DNA of 64,000 nt from contig CALAUI010000001.1 in assembly GCA_937892115.1 (NCBI GenBank), positions 62,001-126,000 on the forward strand. The letters run 5' to 3'. Position 1 is the stretch's first letter. Every line of letters starts with the position of its first letter. The position numbers were made by a program, and so were the translations under genes. The stretch comes from an uncultured Clostridia bacterium (GTDB lineage Bacteria > Bacillota > Clostridia > Oscillospirales > Acutalibacteraceae). Below, piece by piece: positions 33,548 to 42,292 of this stretch. The notes under the pieces are model-generated. The model saw only the letters and a program-made list of their open reading frames with translations, searched no databases and was not told where the DNA came from.

Positions 33548-35073
33548 TATTTGAATAATCTGCCGAGGATGTCTGACCAGTTATGGAATATTGCGAGGAG
33601 GCAGTCAAGGATTCCGAAATCAAAATATGTAACGTCAACAACTCTTGCCGTTCCTTTATTCTTTTCTGCATTGATGAGGAATGCTTGGGTATAGACTACT
33701 CCGCCTTCACCGATTACCTCTGCTCTTACGTAATTTCCGATATCGTCCTTGTAATCGTTGAGATCAAAAGCTTCACCGTCTGCTTTTGTTGCAGCAAACT
33801 GTTTTCCGTCGGAAATCCAACGGATAATCAATGCATTATCAGAACTAACGGTAATGGTGTCGGCTTCATCGTCAACTTCTATTGAAGTAATCATTACTTC
33901 GGGTCCGTCGTACATGCCGTCTTCGTCAAGACAAGTCCATGTAATGCCGATATCATCGTCTGCGTCTCTTGTGCCGTTTTCAATTTCGGCTACCCGTGTA
34001 TCCATATCTTCAACAACGGTCTTGATTTCGTTGTAAAATTCTGTTTCTCCGTAAAGAGAAAGGAGAGCATCGTCGATAAGAGCGAGCTCCTGAGGATTAC
34101 CTATGCAATGGCTTCCTGCGAAAAATTCACCGTTTGTCAGAGAGTCCCTCAAATTTTTGCTTGTACAATCGGGCATAAGAGCATAAACGTACCCCGTGTC
34201 TATTTTATCAAGCTGATGAGCGTCGCTGCTGCAGAATCCGTATACGTTTTCACCATTTGCGGAGAATCTTGTAAGCAGTTCATCCCAGATGATTCTGTCA
34301 AATCTTGTCCTTGCGTCACCCTTTGAGTTCATATCAACGCCAAGACATGAATCATATTTATCAAGAAGATTTGCCCATTTGTTGAGAAGGTATCTGTATG
34401 TAAAGACATTTGTGTCATAAGCGTCGGATGAACGAAGCTCATATCTTGCCTTTGAGTATTCACCGGGATGATTGATAATACTTATACCGCCTGCCTTATC
34501 AACTCCGCTGACGGCATCTTTGTAAGTGGTAAGAGAATTATTACTGTAATCAACAAACCAGCTGTTAACGTGAGCGTTTGCTGAAAGAGCATTATTTTCA
34601 ATACCGTAGGGTACTCTCATTACCTTTTTGCCTGTGCTTACGGTAACAAAATCGTCGCCGTTAACGGTATCAAGGGTATATGAAGAGCCATCGCTGAAGT
34701 TTCCTGATTTACCGAGATATACAAGGTCGCCTTCTGATTTTCCGACAAGCGAAAGAGCTCCGTGAACGAGTTTGCTCGCATTGGGATATTCCCAGCTTTT
34801 ATTTGCCGTACCGTGGTCAGTAGTTGCTACTATGTCAAAGTTACAAAGTATATGTCTCTCAACGGATTCAAACAGAGTGGGGTCACCGTCGGAAGCGTTT
34901 GTGTGCGTGTGAAGCGCTGTTTTGTAGGGCTTAAAGGAGTCAAAATCTACATTTTCATAGGGGTTGGAGATAACAAATGCATCGGTGCTGTCAGATGCAA
35001 ATGCAGGTGAAAAACATGCGATTATGAATAATAATGAAAGAGTAACCGAAAGTGATTTTTTAATTGATTTCAT
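33547..35073 (-). CDS. Secreted PHP-domain metal-dependent phosphoesterase-like protein
   Basis: A 508-residue exported protein with signal peptide MKSIKKSLSVTLSLLFIIACFSPAFA cleaved near residue 26. The PHP domain provides the expected metal ligands in HTHTNASDG, ATTDHG, IINHPGEY, and CSSDAHQLD, so a di- or trinuclear metal site is probable. PHP proteins hydrolyse phosphoesters in nucleotides, histidinol phosphate or polymers; extracellular members are uncommon and their substrates unknown. A beta-rich region (about 390-475) follows, and the chain ends in a short hydrophobic/aromatic helix (CLLAIFHNW) with a basic end. The gene has its own strong promoter and SD AAAGGAG, and yqeG follows with a one-base overlap. 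Confidence 0.82.
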   Translation of the reverse strand: MKSIKKSLSVTLSLLFIIACFSPAFASDSTDAFVISNPYENVDFDSFKPYKTALHTHTNASDGDPTLFESVERHILCNFDIVATTDHGTANKSWEYPNASKLVHGALSLVGKSEGDLVYLGKSGNFSDGSSYTLDTVNGDDFVTVSTGKKVMRVPYGIENNALSANAHVNSWFVDYSNNSLTTYKDAVSGVDKAGGISIINHPGEYSKARYELRSSDAYDTNVFTYRYLLNKWANLLDKYDSCLGVDMNSKGDARTRFDRIIWDELLTRFSANGENVYGFCSSDAHQLDKIDTGYVYALMPDCTSKNLRDSLTNGEFFAGSHCIGNPQELALIDDALLSLYGETEFYNEIKTVVEDMDTRVAEIENGTRDADDDIGITWTCLDEDGMYDGPEVMITSIEVDDEADTITVSSDNALIIRWISDGKQFAATKADGEAFDLNDYKDDIGNYVRAEVIGEGGVVYTQAFLINAEKNKGTARVVDVTYFDFGILDCLLAIFHNWSDILGRLFK

Positions 35074-35098
35074 ATTAACTCTCCTTTCTGATGAATAG

Positions 35099-35127
35099 AT
35101 TATAATCTAATGATTACGCTATTTCAA
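35099..35127 (-). promoter_or_regulatory. Promoter of the PHP-yqeG operon
   Basis: Minus strand TTGAAA (35122-35127), 17-bp spacer, perfect TATAAT (35099-35104). Confidence 0.68.
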
Positions 35128-35145
35128 CATAATTTCTCAATTTCC

Positions 35146-35174
35146 TTGAATTTACTTATTTAATATGATAAAAT
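35146..35174 (+). promoter_or_regulatory. Promoter of the beta-propeller fusion gene
   Basis: TTGAAT (35146-35151), 17-bp spacer, TAAAAT (35169-35174) preceded by TGA, an extended -10. Confidence 0.62.
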
Positions 35175-35208
35175 TCATACGAACATATATTTTGAAAGGA
35201 ACGATTCC

Positions 35209-37308
35209 ATGAATATTTCCGGATCATATAAATCAGGTGAATTTATACAGCGAAAAAGGACATTTCTGACCGAATCAAACGGACTTTGCTGTGATAAGGT
35301 CAATTGCCTTTTGCTTGAAGCAGGCGCTCTTTACGCAGGTACCGAAAACGGACTCAGCGTAATCAGAGGAGAGAAGATTACTTCCCCTTACAGAAAACTT
35401 CTGAATAAAAAAGTAAATTGCCTCAGTAAGTTATCCAACGGAAAGATTGCCGCCGGATGCGGCTCGGAGCTTTATTTTCTGTCAAAAACGAAGTCGGAAC
35501 TTTTCAGAGAATTTGACGGAGAAATTCTTGATATCAAAGAGTATGACGAAAAACTCTGGATTCTTACGGAGCTGTCCATAAACTGTATTGAAATCAAGGG
35601 CAATTCAGAGCTTCTTCACCGTGAGGTTGAAGGCGGAAGCGGAAGATGCCTTGCTGTTTCGCGCGATAATATTTATGTTGGTACCGATTCTAATATAAGT
35701 GTCGTTCACGGCAAACGTATGGAATGGAAAAATATTATGCCTGAATTCAGCAATATGCCTGATTCTGCGGTAAATTGTCTTGATTTTGATGAATCGGGTT
35801 ACCTTTGGATAGGAACTGACGTAGGTGCAGTTATATTTGATAATCTTGATGTATGGATTACACCGGATAAAGTTGATTCTCTCCCCAAAAATGCCGTTTA
35901 TAAGATGGTATGCGATAAAAACGGCGGTAAATATTTTGCTTCGGATACAGGTGTAATATACCAGAAAAACGGTAAGCTCAAGTATTTTACCGCACAGAGA
36001 TGGGTTCCCGATAATAAGGTCAACGATATAGTTGTAAGCGCTGACGGTATGCAGATATTCGTAGCAACCGATAAGGGCATTTCTTCTATCAGGTCACTGC
36101 TGATGACTTTTGAGGATAAGTGTAAGTATTATGAGGATTCCATTGAGAAATATCATATCAGAAGGGGATATATTGCCGAGAGATTTTTCAAAGGATATGA
36201 TTTTGAAAACGGTGATATTATAATTTCGGATAATGACGGCCTCTGGACCGGATGCTATGTCGCAGCGGAGTCCTTCAGATATGCGGTTACCGGAGAAAAG
36301 GAAGCTCTTGAAAAAGCCCGCAGAGGCGTTCAGGCAATGCTTTTACTTACCAGAATTACCGGTATCCCGGGCTTTACGGCAAGGGCTGTAAGATATCCCG
36401 GTGAAAGAAATTACGGTGATAATAACCCCGAGTGGGGTATTGCTCCCGATGGCGTTACAGAGTGGAAGGGTGAAACCTCAAGTGACGAGATGACCGGTCA
36501 TTTCTTCGGACTTTCAATTTATTATGATCTTTGCGCCGATGATATTGAAAAGGAACAGATTAAAGATGCCCTCGTTGGCATTATGACTCATATTCTTGAC
36601 AATAATTATCGTCTTATTGACAGAGACGGGCTTCCCACCACCTGGGCATGTTGGGATCCCGAAATGCTCAATCATGCAGATAAATGGTTTTTTGAAAAAG
36701 GAACAAATTCTCTTGAGTTCCTTGCATTCTTAAAGGTTTGCCATCATATTACAGACGATGAAAAGTATGATAAGCTATACAAAAAGTTTGTAAGTATTTA
36801 TCATTATCCTCTTAATGTGATAAAGTATAAAATCCGTGACGCTCATTTATGTCACATTGATGATAATCTTTGCTTCCTTGCCGGGCTTACTCTCCTCAGA
36901 CTTGAGGATAATGAGGCTCTTCGTTCACTTTATCTTTGCGGCATTGAAGATCATTATGAATATGAAAAGATTGAGAGGCAGCCCCTTTTCTGCATTATTC
37001 ACGCAGCTTTGACGGGCAGAGATGCCGACCTTATTGAGGGCATTCAGTCTCTCAGAGAAATGCCTCTTGAATTTACCCATTATCCTATGGATAATTCAAA
37101 GAGAAAGGATATTGTTTTTGACGATGAACAGGCGGAGTGGCACGGTGACGTTCAGCTTAAAGTTCCTCTTGCCTACGACGAGAGAAATATTCACAGACCC
37201 GACAGCTCTCCCTTTGAATTTGATTGCGGAGAACAGCACGGCTCTCAGGAACCCACTATATTCCTCCTTCCTTATTGGATCGGCAGATATTACGGTCTCA
37301 TTGATTGA
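35209..37308 (+). CDS. Fusion of a two-component-regulator-type beta-propeller and a helical (alpha/alpha-toroid-like) domain
   Basis: A 699-residue cytoplasmic protein without signal peptide or membrane span. Residues about 20-305 are repeats of the Reg_prop type: VNCLLLEAGALYAGTENGLSVI, AVNCLDFDESGYLWIGTDVGAVIF and VNDIVVSADGMQIFVATDKGIS, the 'LWIGT..G' blade pattern known from sensor kinases. From about 310 to the end the sequence is aromatic and largely helical (GLWTGCYVAAESFRYAVTGEKEALEKARRGVQAML), resembling (alpha/alpha)6 barrels of glycosidases and epimerases. Histidine-, Trp- and Asp-rich segments (DNDGLWTG, DGLPTTWACWDPE) could be catalytic. No kinase or DNA-binding domain follows. 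Function unknown; an enzyme regulated or completed by the propeller is inferred. Confidence 0.6.
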   Translation: MNISGSYKSGEFIQRKRTFLTESNGLCCDKVNCLLLEAGALYAGTENGLSVIRGEKITSPYRKLLNKKVNCLSKLSNGKIAAGCGSELYFLSKTKSELFREFDGEILDIKEYDEKLWILTELSINCIEIKGNSELLHREVEGGSGRCLAVSRDNIYVGTDSNISVVHGKRMEWKNIMPEFSNMPDSAVNCLDFDESGYLWIGTDVGAVIFDNLDVWITPDKVDSLPKNAVYKMVCDKNGGKYFASDTGVIYQKNGKLKYFTAQRWVPDNKVNDIVVSADGMQIFVATDKGISSIRSLLMTFEDKCKYYEDSIEKYHIRRGYIAERFFKGYDFENGDIIISDNDGLWTGCYVAAESFRYAVTGEKEALEKARRGVQAMLLLTRITGIPGFTARAVRYPGERNYGDNNPEWGIAPDGVTEWKGETSSDEMTGHFFGLSIYYDLCADDIEKEQIKDALVGIMTHILDNNYRLIDRDGLPTTWACWDPEMLNHADKWFFEKGTNSLEFLAFLKVCHHITDDEKYDKLYKKFVSIYHYPLNVIKYKIRDAHLCHIDDNLCFLAGLTLLRLEDNEALRSLYLCGIEDHYEYEKIERQPLFCIIHAALTGRDADLIEGIQSLREMPLEFTHYPMDNSKRKDIVFDDEQAEWHGDVQLKVPLAYDERNIHRPDSSPFEFDCGEQHGSQEPTIFLLPYWIGRYYGLID

Positions 37309-37322
37309 GAAAGGCAAATTTC

Positions 37323-37850
37323 ATGAAAAAATTATTTGCGTCGTTACTTGTTTTAGTTTTTGCTTTTGCTTTTTGTTCATGCAAATCTGAACAAGATTCT
37401 TCAAAGACGACCAATACCGAACCTGTAAAGAAAATTGAAACAACCGCTGAGGCGAATGCATTCAAATCTATCGGTAAATCGGAAGCCGAAAATATAGCGG
37501 GTGCAAAAATATCCGTACCGGAAAAATCTGACAATGTAAGCTATTATTTTTATTCGTCCGGTAACAACTCATACGTTCAGACTTCCTTTTCATGTGATGA
37601 TTGTAACTATGTCTACCGTGTAAAAAAGATCGATGAATTTGAAGATTTCTCCGGGTTATATTTCAACTGGAGCGATATAAGGAAAGTAAAAATCGGAAAA
37701 TCCGATGCCGAATTTCGTCAGTATTCTTCGGATGATGATTCATACAGTGTTCTGCTTTGGATTGATAAATCAAACGGCACAATGAACACTCTTTCTGTTG
37801 ATGATGCGGTTAGTGCAGAATCATTTGTTTCAATTGCAGCCCAACTGTAA
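37323..37850 (+). CDS. Small hypothetical lipoprotein
   Basis: A 175-residue lipoprotein with signal MKKLFASLLVLVFAFAF and lipobox CSC (about residue 20-21). After a low-complexity threonine/glutamate-rich linker the sequence has KSEAENIAGAKISVPEKSDNVSYYFYSSGNNSYVQ, reminiscent of small exported beta proteins in gut Firmicutes whose N-terminal 'A..IAG..I..P' segment is recurrent, but I do not recognise a named family with certainty. The ATG at 37323 is 14 bases beyond the preceding stop; an upstream in-frame ATG overlapping it is less likely because the signal peptide starts at MKK. A terminator follows immediately, closing this transcription unit. Confidence 0.7.
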   Translation: MKKLFASLLVLVFAFAFCSCKSEQDSSKTTNTEPVKKIETTAEANAFKSIGKSEAENIAGAKISVPEKSDNVSYYFYSSGNNSYVQTSFSCDDCNYVYRVKKIDEFEDFSGLYFNWSDIRKVKIGKSDAEFRQYSSDDDSYSVLLWIDKSNGTMNTLSVDDAVSAESFVSIAAQL

Positions 37851-37855
37851 TATCA

Positions 37856-37890
37856 GGCAGGTACTGTCTTCGGTACCTGCCGCTTATTAT
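37856..37890 (+). terminator. Intrinsic terminator
   Basis: Stem GGCAGGTAC / GTACCTGCC, 8-base loop, tail GCTTATTATTATT. Confidence 0.8.
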
Positions 37891-37904
37891 TATTGCTAAA
37901 TGTG

Positions 37905-37933
37905 TTGACTTTAGTATTTTTTTATATTAACAT
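37905..37933 (+). promoter_or_regulatory. Promoter of the glycyl radical enzyme operon
   Basis: TTGACT (37905-37910), 17-bp spacer, TAACAT (37928-37933), just upstream of the activase ribosome site (GAGGTGAT). Confidence 0.65.
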
Positions 37934-37949
37934 ATTATGAGGTGATAAT

Positions 37950-38654
37950 ATGGTTATATTACAAAGGGGATTCAATTATTCTCAGGATGGTCCCGGAAAC
38001 CGTCTCATATATCATCTTCAGGGATGTAATTTTAAGTGTAAATGGTGTTCTAATGCCGACAGTATACCGATAAACAACGACAATGCAAAAATAGTTGACA
38101 TTGACGAAATCGTTGATGAAATTAAAAGAAGTCAAATGATGTTCTTTGACGGCGGGGGAGTTACTTTTACGGGCGGCGAGGCCACTCTGCAATACAGAGA
38201 ATTGCTTCCTCTGCTGAAAAAAATCAAGGAGTCGGGAATAAATACCTGTATTGAAACTAACGGGTCGGTACCGGCTCTCAGAGAAATTGCAAATTACATT
38301 GATTATCTCATAGTGGATTTCAAACATTACGATGCTGAAATGCATATCAAGTGGTGCGGTTATCCGAATACCGTTACAAGAGAAAACATTGAATATTTTT
38401 TATCCGCCGGCAGGCAGATACATATACGCATTCCCGTAATTAACGGAGTGAATAATGACCCTGTTCCGTTTGCCGAATACTTTTCGGGATTTGATACTGA
38501 AAATGCAGTTTTTGAATTTCTCGCCTATCACGAATTCGGAAAAGATAAATGGACAGAAAAATACGAAATTGAAAACGGCTTTGTCAGTCAGGAATCAATT
38601 ACATTATTTGAAAAAGAATTTAATTCACGCGGTATGAAAACCGTAAGAACATAA
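37950..38654 (+). CDS. Radical SAM glycyl-radical-enzyme activase (short, no ferredoxin insert)
   Basis: A 234-residue radical SAM protein. CNFKCKWC (Cys26, Cys30, Cys33; CxxxCxxC) should ligate the [4Fe-4S] cluster that reductively cleaves AdoMet. The start ILQRGFNYSQDGPGNRLIYHLQG resembles PflA/NrdG activases, TFTGGEATLQ is the GGE motif, and INTCIETNG and the IRIPVINGVN strand complete the partial TIM barrel. The protein lacks the two extra ferredoxin-like clusters of many GRE activases (e.g. those for glycerol and choline enzymes), so it resembles the PFL activase in length. It should abstract a hydrogen from the glycine of its partner, encoded 11 bases downstream. Driven by the promoter at 37905. 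Confidence 0.88.
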   Translation: MVILQRGFNYSQDGPGNRLIYHLQGCNFKCKWCSNADSIPINNDNAKIVDIDEIVDEIKRSQMMFFDGGGVTFTGGEATLQYRELLPLLKKIKESGINTCIETNGSVPALREIANYIDYLIVDFKHYDAEMHIKWCGYPNTVTRENIEYFLSAGRQIHIRIPVINGVNNDPVPFAEYFSGFDTENAVFEFLAYHEFGKDKWTEKYEIENGFVSQESITLFEKEFNSRGMKTVRT

Positions 38655-38665
38655 CGGAGGCAAAT

Positions 38666-40990
38666 ATGCTGAATATAGTAAACAATTCCGTAATTTCGGA
38701 AATGGCAAAGAAATATTTTTACCAAAAGAGAGCCGGTAACCGTCTTGACGGTTGGTTTATTGCAAAAGAAGCGGAGCTTGAACTGTCAAAAAAATATGAG
38801 GGAGAAAACGAAGAAGTTAAAAAGGCACTTATACTTCGTGATATTGTCAATATTCTGCCGATAGATATAAGCGAATACAGTATCTTTGCCGGCACTCAGG
38901 ACGACTCGTTCGCAAGAAGTTATGCTCTGATAAACCCTTCATTCAAGGTTGAAGAATTTTGCGGATACTGCGATCCTACTGCCGTATTCGGAGATATTGA
39001 AGCCAATAATGAATTTCCTCAGGAAAGAATAGACAAGGCAAGAGAAGAATTCGGTAAAACCGAATACGCCGTAAAACTCGGTGAAGTATACGGGAATGCC
39101 GAATGCTATACAAAAGAAGTAATCTTTTTCTTTGAACAGGTAACCGGTCACCTTATTCCCGATATGCGATATGCATTGAAATACGGTGTTTCGGGTATGC
39201 TTAAAAAAATAGAAGGTAAGGACGGAAACGGATATAAGTCCTTCAGAATCGCACTTGAATCCGCCGTTATTCTTGCTCACAGATATGCTGACCTTGCAGC
39301 AGAAAAGGCAAGGGATTCAGAGGGAGCTTCAAAAGATATTTTCCTTCAGATGGAAAAGAATCTTCGTAAAGTACCTGAATTCGGTGCGGATAATCTTTGT
39401 GAGGCCATTCAGTCATTCATCATTATGTGGCAGATGATGTGCCTTGAGCAGACTCCCAATCCCTTTGCGTTTTCGGTCGGAAATGCAGACAGAATATTTG
39501 AACCGTACAGAAACGGACTTTCAAGAGAAGATACCGCTTCTCTTCTCAAACATTTTCTTGTATTTTTCAATGTTGCCGACAGAAGCTGGGCTATATCACA
39601 GAATATCATACTCGGCGGCAGAGATATAGACGGTAACGACCTTTCAAATGATACTACTTATGCATTCTTTGATGCATATTATGATATGAACCTGCCTCAG
39701 CCGATTCTTTCCGTTAAGCTTCATAAGAATACTCCGGCAAAAATGTATGAAGAAATGGGCAGATTCCTTTTCAGTCCCGGTATACTTACTCCTTCGTTCT
39801 TCAATGACGATTCGTTATTTGAAGTTCTTTCTGCCAACGGAGTCAAAGATTGCGATTTGCCCGATATCTCGATAGCCGGTTGCCAGGAACCTCTGATTAT
39901 GGGTAAGGATAACGGTAATACAACTAACAGCTGGCTTAATCTTCCCAAAATACTTGAAATGACCCTTACCGGCGGTGTTTCGACAATTACCGGTGAAAAG
40001 CTTGTTGACATGAAGGCGTGCAAGCTTGAAAATGTCAGAGAAGAATTTTACAGAAATGTTGAATATTTCGTTTCCGAAATGGGTAAAGCTGCAAACGGTG
40101 CCAGTGCCGCTCTTTCTACTCAGAGAGTACCTTTCCTCAGCTGCCTTATGGGCGGACTTGAGAACGGCATTGATGCCCGTGATATTCATAAGCAGGGTAC
40201 GGAATATAACGGCAGCGGCTGTCTTATTCACGGAACAACCGTAATCGCAGACAGCTTTGCCGCTATTGATAAGCTTCTTGCCGAAAGACCCGAAGATGCA
40301 GACAAGCTCATTGATGCATTGAAAGCGAATTTTGAGGGATATGAAGAACTTCACGATTTCCTTCTTTCGGCAGATAAATTCGGCAACAATATAGAAAAAG
40401 TTGATAATGAAGCAGGGGAGATTGCTTCAAAGGTTGCTGATATCGTCAGCTCTACTCCCAACTATTTAGGCAATCATTTCCGCGCCGATTTTTCGTCACC
40501 CTCAACCCATCTTCTTTACGGATACTGGGTTGGTGCTACTCCCGACGGAAGAAAATCAAGAGATATGCTCGGTTACGGTGTTGATCCGCTTTACGGCAGT
40601 GCTGAAAACGGTCTTGGCTTCCGTATGCTTTCAAATATGAAAATGCCTTTCAAAAAATTCAACGGCGGTTATGCCTCGCATCTCGGTATTGACCCCAAAT
40701 ATTTCAAGGCAGATTCATACGAGGGTAAGGGAATTGAATTCAGAGATAAGGTAATTTCACCTTTGTTTTTCAATCCTCTTATGAACGGTGTTTCACCTTT
40801 CTATCTCTACGTTAATGTTACTACTGCGGAAATTCTTCGCAAGGTACTTGCCAATCCTCAGAAATACGCTCCGAGCGGAGTCTATATTATGAGAATTCAC
40901 GGTACTTTTGTTAATTTCCTTGACCTTTCGCCTGCAATACAGCAGGATATCATTACAAGACTTGACCCAAAATCCACAGTACTCTGTTGA
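38666..40990 (+). CDS. Uncharacterised glycyl radical enzyme of the PFL superfamily
   Basis: A 774-residue GRE. The active-site cysteine is Cys406 in AGCQEPLIMG, followed by Glu408, the C-x-E arrangement of the dehydratase/eliminase branch (glycerol dehydratase, choline TMA-lyase, isethionate lyase), not the Cys-Cys pair of pyruvate formate-lyase. GATPDGRK (about 623-630) and SFRxALESAVILAHRYA are also conserved. At the C-terminus, RIHGTFVNFLDLSPAIQQDIITR corresponds to the RVxGYxxxFxxLspxxQxxIIxR box; Gly746 should carry the radical, but the residue after it is Thr rather than Tyr. Upstream is its activase, downstream a sugar kinase and a phosphomannose isomerase-like gene, so a carbohydrate-derived substrate is inferred. 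The protein is oxygen-sensitive by class. No pduL, microcompartment, or aldehyde dehydrogenase genes are present. Confidence 0.85.
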   Translation: MLNIVNNSVISEMAKKYFYQKRAGNRLDGWFIAKEAELELSKKYEGENEEVKKALILRDIVNILPIDISEYSIFAGTQDDSFARSYALINPSFKVEEFCGYCDPTAVFGDIEANNEFPQERIDKAREEFGKTEYAVKLGEVYGNAECYTKEVIFFFEQVTGHLIPDMRYALKYGVSGMLKKIEGKDGNGYKSFRIALESAVILAHRYADLAAEKARDSEGASKDIFLQMEKNLRKVPEFGADNLCEAIQSFIIMWQMMCLEQTPNPFAFSVGNADRIFEPYRNGLSREDTASLLKHFLVFFNVADRSWAISQNIILGGRDIDGNDLSNDTTYAFFDAYYDMNLPQPILSVKLHKNTPAKMYEEMGRFLFSPGILTPSFFNDDSLFEVLSANGVKDCDLPDISIAGCQEPLIMGKDNGNTTNSWLNLPKILEMTLTGGVSTITGEKLVDMKACKLENVREEFYRNVEYFVSEMGKAANGASAALSTQRVPFLSCLMGGLENGIDARDIHKQGTEYNGSGCLIHGTTVIADSFAAIDKLLAERPEDADKLIDALKANFEGYEELHDFLLSADKFGNNIEKVDNEAGEIASKVADIVSSTPNYLGNHFRADFSSPSTHLLYGYWVGATPDGRKSRDMLGYGVDPLYGSAENGLGFRMLSNMKMPFKKFNGGYASHLGIDPKYFKADSYEGKGIEFRDKVISPLFFNPLMNGVSPFYLYVNVTTAEILRKVLANPQKYAPSGVYIMRIHGTFVNFLDLSPAIQQDIITRLDPKSTVLC

Positions 40991-40999
40991 GGTGATATT

Positions 41000-42283
41000 T
41001 TGCTTTTACTCGGAATAGATATCGGTACGACCGGTATATGCGGTCTGCTTCTTGACAGTGACAGAATGCAGGTTATAAATACCGTAACCAAACCAAACAA
41101 ATCTTTTATGCCCTCTACGGAGGATTTTGAAAAAATACAGGATCCAAAGAAAATTCTTGATACTGTTAATGAAATAATCAGTGAAATTTCCGTAAAGCCG
41201 GATGCTGTCGGCTTTTCGTGCCAGATGCACGGTATAGTATATACTGATGAAGAAATGAATGCTCTTTCACCGTTATATATTTGGCAGGACGGAAGAGGCG
41301 GTTTACCTTATAAGGACGGTAAAACCTATGCAGAGTATCTCGGGTGTTTTCCCGGTTACGGCCTTTCAACTGCTCTGTATAATCGCGAAAACGGCATTGA
41401 GCCCGATAATGCGAAATATATTTGCACAATCGGTGACTATATTATTGCAAAAATGTGCTCGCTCAGTAAACCGCTTACTCATATCAGCAACGCTGCGGGT
41501 ATCGGCGGATTTGATTTGCTCAATAATAAGTTTTATGTTGATTTTAATTTGCTTCCGGATGTAACCGATAAGTTTGAATTTGCCGGCAAGACGTCGGACG
41601 GTATACCCGTATGTGTTTGTATTGGTGATAATCAGGCAGGGTTTATCGGTTCCGTTCCCGACAGTAACGGTATACTCGTCAATATCGGTACCGGAGCTCA
41701 GGTTTCATATCTTGTTGATAATATCAATCCTTTAAGTGAGGCCGAGCAGAGACCTTTTGACGGCAAACGTTACCTTATGGCAGGATGTTCGCTGTGCGGC
41801 GGCAGGGCTTTTGCTATGTTTGAAAAATTCTGCCGCGAAATAGTAAATCTGACAGAAAACAAAATTGACTCTTTTTATCCTTATCTTGATATGTTGTTGT
41901 CTGATATTACGGATACCGACTTATCGGCGGATTGTCGGTTTTGCGGTACAAGAAAAAACAGTGAAATCCGCGGAGGATTTTTCGGTCTTTCCGAAAACAA
42001 TTTCAGACCTGAAGATTTCGCTCTGGCAGTTCTTGACGGTATGGTCAGAGAACTTTATGACATGTATGATGTTAAAGACGAAATCAGACCCGTATATGTA
42101 TCGGGTAACGGCATAAGAAAAAACCCCGTTTTGCTGAAGATAATAGAAAAGTATTTCGGCATCGCTCCCAAATCCACTGTATTTGAAGAAGAGGCGGCAT
42201 TCGGTGCTGCGCTTTGTGCAGGTACTGCTGCCGGAACGTTTGAGAGTATATATGCAGCCGGAGAAAAAATAATTACTCAATGA
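41000..42283 (+). CDS. FGGY-family carbohydrate kinase, sedoheptulokinase-like
   Basis: A 427-residue sugar kinase of the FGGY family. LGIDIGTTGICGLLLD is the phosphate-1 motif, GFSCQMHGIVY and YIWQDGRGG line the substrate site, IGDNQAGFIGSV carries the catalytic aspartate, NIGTGAQVSYL is phosphate-2 and VSGNGIRKNPVLLKIIEKYFG the adenosine motif. The segment YLMAGCSLCGGRAFAMFEKF resembles sedoheptulokinases, but the chain is shorter than most FGGY enzymes, so specificity is open: ketoses, polyols or anhydro-sugars are possible. TTG is the start (41000-41002), with GAGGTGAT upstream. It is 9 bases after the GRE gene and 9 before the isomerase gene, so co-translation is likely. Confidence 0.82.
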   Translation: MLLLGIDIGTTGICGLLLDSDRMQVINTVTKPNKSFMPSTEDFEKIQDPKKILDTVNEIISEISVKPDAVGFSCQMHGIVYTDEEMNALSPLYIWQDGRGGLPYKDGKTYAEYLGCFPGYGLSTALYNRENGIEPDNAKYICTIGDYIIAKMCSLSKPLTHISNAAGIGGFDLLNNKFYVDFNLLPDVTDKFEFAGKTSDGIPVCVCIGDNQAGFIGSVPDSNGILVNIGTGAQVSYLVDNINPLSEAEQRPFDGKRYLMAGCSLCGGRAFAMFEKFCREIVNLTENKIDSFYPYLDMLLSDITDTDLSADCRFCGTRKNSEIRGGFFGLSENNFRPEDFALAVLDGMVRELYDMYDVKDEIRPVYVSGNGIRKNPVLLKIIEKYFGIAPKSTVFEEEAAFGAALCAGTAAGTFESIYAAGEKIITQ

Positions 42284-42292
42284 GGTGATTAC

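Noticed and set aside
38666..40990. Pyruvate formate-lyase
   Set aside because: There is a single active-site cysteine followed by Gln-Glu rather than the Cys-Cys pair, and the glycyl box is different.
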